Assembly: GCA_028551475.1 (NCBI GenBank)
Contig: CM052358.1
Span: 13,499,938-13,563,937, forward strand
Source: Casuarina equisetifolia
Taxonomy: Eukaryota; Streptophyta; Magnoliopsida; Fagales; Casuarinaceae
Reading direction: 5' to 3'
Length of the DNA stretch: 64,000 nucleotides
Shown: positions 54,346 to 64,000 of the stretch, piece by piece
Position numbering within the stretch: the first letter of the stretch is position 1
Layout: the number at the start of each line of letters is the position of its first letter
Position numbers and translations under genes: made by a program
The notes under the pieces: generated by a model
Told to the model about the DNA's origin: nothing
Databases searched by the model: none
What the model saw: the letters and a program-made list of their open reading frames with translations, nothing else

Positions 54346-56071
54346 AGTTGTATGTCGCAAAAATGACCCATTGCACAAACACATGAACACATAAATCAAA
54401 CTATTATCTAATTAGAGGCACAAGATTTAAGGTGTTTTAGACAAACACAATATCCTACATCTATCATCACCAACACATCTACTAGTCCCTTCTTTTTTTA
54501 TTAAGTTTATCTAAGAGAATATAAAAGTATTGTTTACAAGATCCAGACATAGCTCACATGATTATTCTCAACGCTTACGATAATTAGTTTTTTTTTTATT
54601 AAGTAAATTGAAAACTAGGAGAGTTAGATGTCAAACTTAGGACCTTCAAATCCCAAGTGGCATGGACAATCAATTGAACCACATGTCTTTTAACCATGCA
54701 TATCTACTAGTCGTCATATCGTTATCCCTCTTTTTTTCTTCTTTTAATCTTTTGTTTAAGAAATATTCATAATTTGGATTAGCTTAGTACATTATCACCA
54801 AATGGTTCGTGCAAATATGACTAACCCCTGAGCATTAATTTCGAAAATAAATGTTATGGGGAATGTGAGTATATAACCATCTCACAGTGTTGGAACTACA
54901 ACTTGGAATTGTTGAAGTTACAATTCATTATCATTTGCTTTGCATAATTTGTCTGAATTCACCCGTTATTTAAATGAACATATGAAGCTAGATTGTTTAT
55001 TTCTGCATAATCTGATAGTTTCTTGAATGCTTTTATTACGTTATTCCTGCCTCGTGATAGAGATCAAGAGTTCAGGTTCTGTAATCTGATTTCACAGTAG
55101 GTCAGCAGAATTCCGTTCCTATAGCTCCAGAAGAATGAAACCAAACTAGATTCTTTGAATTCTAGTCTATCATCTTTGGTAAATTAAGACTTGATTCTGG
55201 ATCATATTTTTCTCACACCTAAAAAAGTCGCAAGAATAGCTGTCAGCGGAGGCATTCATCATCTTAAGCCAAGCATATTCTGCTAAAATTAAATGAAGGC
55301 GGCTTCCTTCAGCAACCATTCTATGTTTTTAAAAAGTACAATAAATCGATTGGCTCCTGCGTCATTATCAACAATTCTAGTATTCCACACGATTATATGT
55401 CAGTTTGCATCTTTTAAGGAGATCAACCAAATCCTGGCAAGACTTAAAATAATGACCACTATGAAACTTTTACATAAAGTTCAAGTCATAGGCTTCACAT
55501 AAATGTTTTATTTACAACATAAATGAAGGTTGACAGGCAGAGAAGTGGTCGCATTTTTTAGTCGATTAAATTTCACACGAAAACTTCAGTGATGATTAGC
55601 AAATCTATATGGTATGAGATTTATTCTATTTATATGTCGTATCCAACCTTCAAATTCAGAGACTTTCAGAGCTCTCTCAAATTGCATATATTCATTTTCT
55701 CTTTGATTCCCTCTGATCAGTTAAGTGCCTTTTCTACTGCAGTAGGCAGTTCCCAATTGGATCAGACCAAAAAAGAAGGGGAGAAAGCAGTTCCCAATTA
55801 GTTGCACAAGAATCCCTTACCATGGAACATATAATAGTCAACACTGGATCATGCAAGAACTAACCCTCAGAGTATCGTGGAAATTCCAATTGCAAATTGA
55901 AGGGGTCCATCCGGGGGAGTTTGTTAGCTTCAAATAAACAATAGTTTAACCCTTTCTTAATGGTGTGGGATCGCTTTCTAGGAGCAGGATACTTCTAAAC
56001 CAAGCTTTGCTTATCGGGAAGGCATCTCTTCCGCAAACCAAGCCTAAGTAAGTTTGCATCCTTCACCAAGG
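54346..56071 (+). other. Upstream region of the DUF247 gene
   Basis: AT-rich to about 54800, then mixed. The part at 55228-55415 is homologous to 63805-64000 at the right end of the window. The last 20 bases before the DUF247 ATG read CATCCTTCACCAAGG, a good plant start context. No separate gene is recognised. Confidence 0.45.
55228..55415 (+). repeat. DUF247 upstream segment, copy 1
   Basis: Shares ordered blocks with 63805-64000: AATAGCTGTCA, GCATTCAT, GGCTTCCTT, AAATCGATTGG, CTAGTATTCCACACGATTA. Same strand and order, suggesting duplication of a gene with its 5' flank. Confidence 0.75.
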
Positions 56072-56085
56072 ATGGTGGCTGTGTT

Positions 56086-56471
56086 TGTTAGGTTTGGAGT
56101 AAATTAGTAAAGGTAATTATGTAACTACCATATTTGTATTGTGGGTAGTTTATATGGGTTTCCCAGTCTTATTCTATTTAGGTCTCCTAGTCCTATTCTA
56201 TTTGGGTTTCCTTGGTACTTGTATAAAAGGAAACCTTATGGAGAAACCTCGGTATGAGGTTGTGAGAGATTGAGAGAAAACAGAGGTATTCTGTAAGCAC
56301 TGTAAGCCCTCCTCATCATAGTGAAGAATTGCTCCTTAGGCCGGGGATGTAGGGATTATCCCGAACCTCATAATTTTTGTGTGTTCTTTACTTGACTAAT
56401 ATTCTCTTTGTGTGTACGGTGACATCCTGAGAGATTCCATGAGTTTAGATTCACGGGTTTATTTTCTAACA
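56086..56471 (+). repeat. 5' LTR of the DUF247-inserted copia element
   Basis: TGTTAGGTTTGGAG to TTTCTAACA, 386 bp. A TATAAAAGG box lies within, near 56223, followed by the probable R region. Confidence 0.97.
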
Positions 56472-56474
56472 AAC

Positions 56475-56486
56475 TGGTATCGAGCC
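56475..56486 (+). promoter_or_regulatory. Primer-binding site (tRNA-iMet type)
   Basis: TGGTATCGAGCC, three bases after the 5' LTR; resembles the plant copia primer site TGGTATCAGAGCC with one base lost. Confidence 0.8.
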
Positions 56487-57321
56487 AGGTCCCTAAATTA
56501 GGGCCAAGGCTCATTCTTTGTCAGGCAGTTAGCGGAAGAACGACTGTTTTAGTGTGTATTTAGCACACCGCACACAAGAGAGAAGCTGTCAACAAAGGCT
56601 TTATTCAAAGAAGCCTTTTATCGAACACTTGGTGTATAACGCACAGAGGGAGAAGCTAAAATCGGCGTTTGAGGTATGGATTTTCTTCTCTAGCCTTTGT
56701 TTATGTGATTTTTGACCTCTTTGTGATTGGAAAATCAATTGGAGTGCTACGGGTTGTGTTGAACCCATGAGCCTGAAAAGGGGATTTGCGATTCCTCTTT
56801 TGTTTGAGCATTTCATGGAGCGATTTTGAGTTCTATAGACTCGTTGGAAGCCGATCTATTGATTGGTGTTCTTGTTTCATCAGAAACTGCTTTGGAACGG
56901 TAGAAATCAGAGGAGAAACGCGACTATAGCAGCAAAAACAGGTTCTGTTGACCCGAGTTTGACCCAGAGTTTACCTAGTCAAAGTTTGACTTGTTGACCC
57001 AATCAAAGTTTGACGTGTTGACCATTGACCAGATCCGAAGACCCAGCCCAGCCCAGATCCAGATTCGATTCGTCAACCCGGTCTAGCTGTCCATTGACTG
57101 TTGACTGTTGACTTTGACCAGACAGAATTTTCAGGTGATTTCTGTGCCAATTTCTGCAGTATTTTTCTATGATTTTTTGGGAGATATTTGACTATTTTTT
57201 GGGCATAATCAGAGGGATATTTTGGTTAATTTAGTTGGTATTTGTTGAGGGGTATTTTGGTAATTTTGCACTTTTGATTCCTATTCGAGGAGGAAGTCAT
57301 AGGGGAGTTTATTTTGTTGTG

Positions 57322-60300
57322 ATGGATGATATGAATACTTCTAGTAAAGGTATGACCATGTTAAATTCATCTAATTTCCAAACTTGGAAGCCGCGGATGG
57401 AAGATTACTTGATTAGTAGAGATCTGTATGATGCTGTGGAAGGAGATTCTGCTAGGCCTGAGAAGCTGACTGATAAAGAGTGGGAGAAGTTGAATAAGAA
57501 AATTGTCTCTCAAATTAGACAATTTTTTGAGGACAGTATTTATCACCATATTGCACACAAGACTAAAGCTAGTAAGTTATGGAAGAAGCTTGAGGCTCTC
57601 TATGAACGCAAGACTCCTCAGAATAAGGTTTCCCTACTTAAGAGGTTAATTAACTTGAAGTACAAGGTATGACAGCCAATGACAGAGTTCTTGAGTGAGT
57701 TTAAGTCTTTGGTGAATCAATTAGCGATGGTAAAGATTGTTCTAGAAGATGAACTGCAAGCAATGTTATTGTTGAGTAACTTACCTGATAGTTGGCAGAC
57801 ATTGGTAGTCACTCTCACAAACTCAGCTCCGGGCGGCATTCTAAGTATGAAGTCAATTCATGAAGGTTTGCTTAATGAAGAAACCAGAATAATTGAGCAA
57901 GGAGCACATGGACATACAAAAGTATTGGTTACAGAAAGGAGGGGGAGAAACAGATATAGAGACAAAAGCAAGAGTAGAGGTAGAAGCAAGAGTAGAGCAC
58001 CAAATTCTGATAAAGCACGTGAAGTCTCACGTTCAAGGAAAGATGTCAAATGCTATCACTATGGTAAGTCTGGCCATTATAAGAGAGACTGCAGAATACT
58101 CAAGGGAGAAGAATCAAGGAATAGAGAAAAAAAAGTTGAAAAAGATACAGTGGCAACTACATCCGGTATTGGGGATATTATGATCTTTTGTGATTTTCAA
58201 ATCAACATCTCATGTCATGTTTCATCTTGGATTGTCAACACAGGTCCCTATTTTCATGTTACCCCACATGAAAGGTTCTTCACATCTTATTCAGGTGGTG
58301 ATTTTGGGTGTGTTAGCTTGGGAAATAATGCACAGGAAAAGATAGTTGGCATTGGAGATGTAGTCTTGAAGACTAGTTTTGGATGTAAGCTAGTTTTGAA
58401 GAATGTTAGACATGTCCCTGAGATTTGTTTCAACTTGATCTCTACTGGCATCCTTGATGATGAGGGATATGATAACTACTTTGGTGGCGGTAAATGGAAA
58501 CTTAGTAGAGGTCCTCTTATACTTGCAAAAGGACAGAAGGTCAGTACTCTCTACAAGACTGAAACTAGTATTCAGAAAGGCAAGGTAAATGTGGTGGAAG
58601 ATAATCACATGGAGTTATGGCACAAACGACTTGGACATCTCAGTGAGAAGGGAATTCATCATTTGATAAAGAACAAAATCATATCAGGAGTCAGTGGTGC
58701 TTATTTGTAGTTGAAGCCTTGTGATCATTGCTTAACTGGAAAGCAACGTAAAGTCTCATTTCGGAGAGGACCCCCGTCTAGAAGAAAACATGTTTTTGAT
58801 TTGATTCATTTAGATGTGTGTATGTTGAAGGTGAAAACTCTTGGTGGTGCTATGTATTTTGTTACCTTCATTGATGATCATTCTAGAAAGGTATGGGCTT
58901 ATGCACTGAAGACTAAGGATCAGGTTTTGGAGGTCTTTAAACAGTTTCATGCTATGGTTGAGAGAGCAATTGGAAGGAAACTGAAATGCGTCCGTGTAGA
59001 TAATGGAGGTGAATACAGAGGGTCGTTTGAAGAATATTGCAAAACTCAGGGTATCAGGCTTGAGAAGACAGAATCCTAAAACTCCAGAGCATAATGGGGT
59101 TGCAGAATGGATGAACAGAACTATAGTTGAGAGGATCAAGTGTATGCTTTCACATTCTGGATTATCTCAGTCATTTTAGGGTGAAGCTATGAGTACTGCA
59201 GTAGATCTTATTAACTTGTCTCCTTCAGTTCCATTAGAAGGTGATCTACCTGAGAGAGTATGGACTGGCAAGGAGGTTTCTTTTAAGCACTTGAGAGTAT
59301 TTGGCTGCAGGGTGTCTGTTCACATTCCTAAGGACGAGAGGAACAAACTGATGATAAAGCTTGAGATTGCATCTTCTTGGGCTATGGACATGATGCTTTT
59401 GGATACAGATTATGGGATCCAGCTGCAAAGAAACTGATTAAAAGCAGAGATGTTATCTTCTTTGAAGATCAGACTATTGAAGATCTTAAGAAGACTGGAA
59501 AGCCAAGAGTTGTTAATGAAAATCTTAAGGATATAATCCCACCTTCTTCTTCCCCAGTAAGTGCACATGAAAGGGGAACTACACAAGAAGAGCCACTTGA
59601 GGATGTAGCAAGTGAAGAAGTTCCTGAAACTCCAGTTGTTGAAGAATCTGAAGGACATGTTGATAATCATTCAGTTGAGCCATCAACCCAGCCCCCACTG
59701 AGAAGATCTAGTAGAGAGCATCAAACTTCGATGAAGTATCCACCACATGAGTACTTGATGCTAACTGATGGGGGAGAACCGCAATGCTATGAGGAAGCAA
59801 ATGAATATGAGCACAAGAAAGAGTGGAAGAAAGCTATGCGAGAGGAAATGAATTCCTTGCGGGAAAACCACACTTATGATCTTGTGACATTACCTAAAGG
59901 TAGGAGAGTACTTAAAAATAAGTGGGTATACAAGTTGAAGTCAGAAGAGAACAATCCACTACCAAGGTACAAGGCGCGGTTAGTTGTGAAGGGTTATGGT
60001 CAAAAGAAAGGTATTGACTTTGAGGAGATTTTCTCTCCTGTGGTGAGGATGTCTTCAATCAGAGTTATTCTTGGTTTGGTTACTAGACTGAACTTAGAGG
60101 TAGAACAACTTGATGTGAAGACTGCATTCCTTCATGGAGACTTGGAGGAAGAGATTTATATGGAGCAACCAGAGGGTTTCATGGAAAAAGACAAGGAAAA
60201 TCTTGTATATCGACTGAAGAAAAGCTTGTATAGTCTAAAACAAGCACTTCGTTAGTGGTACAAGAAGTTTGAGTCATCCATGTTACAACACGGTTATAAC

Positions 60301-61335
60301 AAAACCAGCTCAGATCATTGTATGTTTGTGAAGCACTTTCTAGGTGGTGATCTTGTCATCCTACTCCTATATGTTGATGATATGTTGATTATTGGCCAGG
60401 ACATTAAGAAGATTGTTGAGCTGAAGAATGATTTAGGCAAGTCTTTCGCAATGAAAGATTTGGGACCGGTAAAGCGAACCCTTGGTATGGAAGTTAAACG
60501 CAACAGAGAACATGGAAAGTTATGACTATCTCAAGAGAAGTATATAGAGAAGATACTTCAGAGATTTGACATGGATAAGGCAAAAGTAGTAAGTACTTCA
60601 TTTGCAAGTCATTTCAAGCTGAGTAAAGAGCAGAAGCCTCAAAGTTAGAGTGATGTTGAATATATGAAGAAAACACCTTACACATCTGCAGTTGGTAGCT
60701 TGATGTATGCTGCAGTAAGCACTAGACCAAATATTGCTCATGCAATTAGAGTAGTTAGTCGTTTTCTTTTAGATCTTGGTAAAATGCATTGGGAAGCTGT
60801 GAAGTGGATACTCAGATACCTTAAAGGAACTCCTAAGTTGTGTTTGTGTTTTGGTAATGATGAGCCTGTATTGGTTGGATACACAAATGTAGATATGGCT
60901 GGTGACCATGATGAGAGGAGATCTACAACAGGGTACATGTTCACCTTCACAGGGGGAGCAGTTTCATGGCAATCTAGGCTACAGGATTGTGTTGCTTTGT
61001 TTACAACAGAAGCAGAGTATATAGCAATCACTGAGGGTGGAAAGGAAGTTCTGTGGATGAAGACGTTTCTTCAAAAACTTGGTATAAAACAGGGGATGGT
61101 TATCCTTTATAGCAACAACCAAAGCTCCATCCACCTCAGTAAGAACACGTCATCTCATTCAAGGTCTAAGCACATTGATGTCAGATATCATTGGATTAGA
61201 GATGTATTAGAATCCAAGCAATTAAATCTTGTGAAAATTCACACTGATGATAACGGAGCAGATATGTTGACGAAGCCGCTGACAAGAGACAAGCTAGAGA
61301 CTTGTCAGCGGGTTGCTGGAATGGACTCCAAGTAG
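57322..61335 (+). pseudogene. Copia gag-pol polyprotein with six stops and two frameshifts
   Basis: Would start at ATG 57322. Gag (57322-57900) is followed by an Arg/Lys/Ser-rich stretch and a zinc knuckle at 58051-58092 whose second Cys reads Tyr (58060-58062). The protease position at 58237-58239 reads Asn where the catalytic Asp belongs. Integrase: H-H and C-C at 58600-58730, DDE region FIDDHSR (58870) and RVDNGGEY (58993). RT: WVYKLKSEENN (59923), LDVKTAFLHGDLEE (60110), YVDD 60370-60381. RNase H: TEAEYIAI (61008) to the natural stop 61333-61335. Stops at 57670, 58708, 59177, 60253, 60523 and 60646; frame changes near 59065 and 59370. The RT core is well preserved, which fits a fairly young element. 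Confidence 0.92.
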
Positions 61336-61412
61336 AGTCAAGTTTAGGGAGCAATGTTCTTTCTCTTATGGTGCAAGGATGTTGTACTAATGTTACTCCA
61401 AAAGGGGGAAAT

Positions 61413-61798
61413 TGTTAGGTTTGGAGTAAATTAGTAAGGGTAATTATGTAACTACCATATTTGTATTATGGGTAGTTTATATGGGTTTCCCAGTCTTATT
61501 CTATTTAGGTCTTCTAGTCCTATTCTATTTGGGTTTCCTTGGTACTTGTATAAAAGGAAACCTTATGGAGAAACCTAGGTATGAGGTTGTGAGAGATTGA
61601 GAGAAAACAGAGGTTTTCTGTAAGCATTGTAAGCCCTCCTCATCATAGTGAAGAATTGCTTCTTAGGCCGGGGACGTAGGGATTATCCTGAACCTCATAA
61701 TTTCTGTGTGTTCTTTACTTGACTAATATTCTCTTTGTGTGTGCGGTGAGATCCTGAGAGATTCCGTGAGTTTAGATTCACCAGTTTGTTTTCTAACA
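61413..61798 (+). repeat. 3' LTR of the DUF247-inserted copia element
   Basis: 386 bp, partner of 56086-56471. TATAAAAGG near 61550 could start transcripts that run into the DUF247 frame from 61799. Confidence 0.97.
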
Positions 61799-63361
61799 GT
61801 GTTCAACAAGGAGCTCTTGAGCTGGTATCTAATCACCGTCAAACTCAGAGAAGCTGTTGAGTCTGGGGTAGCAACAACTTCTGTCTCTACACGACCTACA
61901 GAAATTTCAGAAGAAACACAGCAGCAACCATTGAAGTCATTGCCAGTCGAGATAAGCGATGATGGTGAAAAACGTCAAGGGAGTGACAACCCACCGGAGT
62001 CTGAGTGGGTGATCTTCATCAAAGAAAAGCTTCAGCAAGCGATTCAGGATGATACGGCAAGTTCATGGGCAAAGGTTTCCATTTACCGAGTCCCCCAGTA
62101 CCTTAAAGACGACGACAAGGCTTATATCCCGAAGATTGTCTCCTTGGGGCCTTACCACCATGGTAAGAAACGTCTTCGTCAAATGGACCGCCATAAATGG
62201 CGTGCTCTTCACCATGTTCTTAGGCGTACCAATCATGACATAAAACTTTATCTTGATGCTGTAAGAGAACTTGAAGAAAGAGCTCGTAACTGTTACCAAG
62301 GGTCAATCTCTCTTAACAGTAATGACTTTGTTGAAATGATGGTGTTAGATGGTTGTTTTGTGCTTGAACTCTTCAGGGGTGCTACTGAAGGATTCGATCG
62401 ACTTGGCTACCCTCGAAACGACCCCATCTTTGCAATGCGCGGCTCTATGCATTCCATTCAGCAAGACATGATAATGTTGGAGAATCAGCTGCCACTCTTT
62501 ATACTTGATCGGCTTCTGGAACTTCAGTTAGGCAATTCACACCAAAAAGGACAAGTGGCGACGCTAACACTCCAATTCTTCGATCCTCTAATGCCCACAG
62601 ATGAGCCCCTAACGAAAAGCGATAGGAACAAGATGCAATCATCCCTTGGACAAGCAACCACCTTCGACCCGCTATCAGATCAAGGCGGCCTTCATTGTCT
62701 TGATGTTTTCAGACGAAGTATCCTTCGGAAAGGCCCTCAACCAGAGCCCAGAACTTGGGTGAAGAGACGATCAAATGGTAAGCATGTCGCAGATAAACGA
62801 AGGCAGCAAATGATACATTGTGCTACGGAGCTCAGAGATGCAGGGATCAAGCTCAAGAAAAGGAAGACAGATCGCTTTTGGGACATAAAATTCGAGAATG
62901 GCGTCCTCAAAGTTCCTCGCCTTTTGATTCATGATGGTACGAAGTCACTTTTCCTGAGCCTCATTGCCTTTGAGCAGTCTCATCTTGATTGTGGTAATGA
63001 AATTACCTCATATGTGGTCTTCTTGGACAACTTGATTAACTCTCACGAGGATGTGGGTTACCTCCACTACTGCGGAATATTTGAACACTGGCTCGGCAGT
63101 GACGCTGAAGTTGCAGAACTCTTCAACCGCATGTGTCAAGATGTGGTTTTCGACATCAATAACAGTTACCTTTCCCCCTTGTCCGACGATGTCAACCGGT
63201 ATTACAACCATAGGTGGAACACTTGGCATGCAAGTTTAACGCATAACTATTTCAGTAATCCATGGGCGTTTATCTCATTAGTTGCTGCCGTTGTCCTGTT
63301 GCTACTTACTTTTACACAAACTTTCTATGGAGTATACAGCTATTACAACCCAATCCATTGA

Positions 63362-64000
63362 GTCCGAGTTCATTATTTAGTTGTGTTTTTGTTGTAGCAG
63401 AATAAACACCCCAGAGATGTTGGTTTTCTCTTTTGTTGGGTGAATTGATCGAACGTGTTTGTTCTAGTTTTTAGAGACACCCATTGGGATATCATTTCTG
63501 AAATTTGGATCGAATGCAATCCTTGCGATGAGTACCCCAATGTTATCTTTTTCTGAGCTAGTTGATTGAATATGTTTATCTGAGTCTTAAGAGATACTTG
63601 GTATGATCACACTTATAAAATTTGGTTGTCAATGAACATAAAGCGACCACCTATCTTTTACTAGTCTCATGCAATTTTGACAATGAATAGCCAATTTATC
63701 AAACTTAGCAACTCCTTTCTAGGCTTGTAAATTCAATGTGCTTAAACCATGGATTTAGTCATACGCTGAAGCAATTTGGTGATAAGAAGATGAAGTTCTG
63801 CAGTCTATTCAAGCCTAATAAAGTCACAAGGAATAGCTGTCACGAGAAGCATTCATGTTCTTAGGCCAATCGTACTCCTTTGAAATTAGTACAAGGGGGC
63901 TTCCTTGAACAAGCATTCTGAAGTTTAAAATAAAGTAGATCAAATCGATTGGTTGGTGCGTCGTTATCATCAGATCTAGTATTCCACACGATTACACTCT
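63362..64000. other. 3' flank of the DUF247 gene
   Basis: 3' UTR and spacer. Imperfectly repeated phrases (TTGATCGAACGTGTTTGTTC and TTGATTGAATATGTTTATCT; ACACCCATTGGGATATCA) occur about 110 bp apart, suggesting a small diverged duplication around 63440-63610. Confidence 0.4.
63805..64000 (+). repeat. DUF247 upstream segment, copy 2 (reaches the window edge)
   Basis: Homologous in order and strand to 55228-55415. In copy 1 this lies about 650 bp before a DUF247 start codon, so a further DUF247 gene may start shortly beyond base 64000. Confidence 0.72.

Larger units (their letters stand above)
56086..61798 (+). mobile_element. Complete Ty1/copia retrotransposon (5.7 kb, non-autonomous by mutation)
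   Basis: Order is LTR, PBS, gag-protease-integrase-RT-RNase H, PPT, LTR, which is copia order. LTRs are both 386 bp with about 16 differences (about 4%). Target duplication GTGTT is perfect (56081-56085 and 61799-61803). PBS TGGTATCGAGCC is at 56475-56486 and a purine tract AAAAGGGGGAA at 61400-61410. The coding part has in-frame stops and two frameshifts, so it cannot move by itself. Confidence 0.97.
56072..63361 (+). pseudogene. DUF247 (UPF0481) gene interrupted by a copia element in codon 5
   Basis: Plant-specific membrane-anchored family of unknown biochemical role. The start MVAV+TT is at 56072-56085; the remainder, open from GTGTTC at 61799 to TGA at 63361, is split off by a 5.7-kb insertion. 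The two ends join at the duplicated GTGTT and would encode about 523 residues beginning MVAVFNKELLSW. Visible family parts: VSIYRVPQYL and YIPKIVSLGPYHHGK, MVLDGCFVLELFRG, DMIMLENQLPLFILDRL, FENGVLKVPRLLIHDGTKSLFLSLIAFEQ, ITSYVVFLDNLI, and a C-terminal membrane helix (FISLVAAVVLLLLTFTQTF, about the last 30 residues). Downstream of the insertion there are no stops, so inactivation is probably recent. No ATG remains in this frame before 62183, well inside the domain. A spliced or read-through product cannot be excluded. Confidence 0.92.

Noticed and set aside
61739..61798. LTR-encoded N-terminal extension of DUF247 as a true start
   Set aside because: The first codon is GTG, not ATG, and a stop lies just upstream, so normal plant initiation there is unlikely.

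Overview
The window is nuclear DNA of a dicot plant. The evidence is intron-rich genes with GT-AG splice sites, plant-specific families (WRKY IId, IRX14-type GT43, RD21-type papain protease, DUF247) and a dense, nested cover of Ty1/copia and Ty3/gypsy retroelements, including plant-type SINE and TRIM elements. A woody dicot such as grapevine would fit, but the species cannot be proved from the sequence alone.

Layout. (1) 1-2608 (+): 3' part of a 2-oxoglutarate/Fe(II) dioxygenase gene, cut by the window edge. (2) 3414-5994 (-): tRNA-dihydrouridine synthase (Dus1 type), 3 exons. (3) 8555-9933 (-): group IId WRKY factor, 3 exons, with W-boxes in its upstream region. (4) 12401-27922: a diverged tandem duplication of a gene-free segment. 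Its left copy was later split by a 12.1-kb gypsy-like element (13373-25513), itself filled with solo LTRs and a TRIM-like array. (5) 28727-33178 (+): IRX14-type xylan glucuronosyl/xylosyltransferase homologue, 3 exons. (6) 35476-37447 (+): papain-family vacuolar/secreted cysteine protease, 3 exons, just downstream of a roughly 280-bp (GT)n(CT)n microsatellite. (7) 38.2-55 kb: retroelement graveyard with two decayed copia elements, a SINE with target-site duplications, two plus-strand solo LTRs, LTR fragments and a diverged two-copy repeat. (8) 56072-63361 (+): a DUF247 gene whose reading frame is split in its fifth codon by a complete 5.7-kb copia element with perfect 5-bp target duplication. 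Sequence matching this gene's upstream region recurs at the right window edge, so another DUF247 copy probably follows.

The host genes look like unrelated housekeeping, cell-wall, defence and proteolysis functions, not a pathway cluster. I found no new multi-gene system. The most informative content is the order of insertions that can be read from target-site duplications and preserved empty sites, and the insertion that knocks out the DUF247 start.
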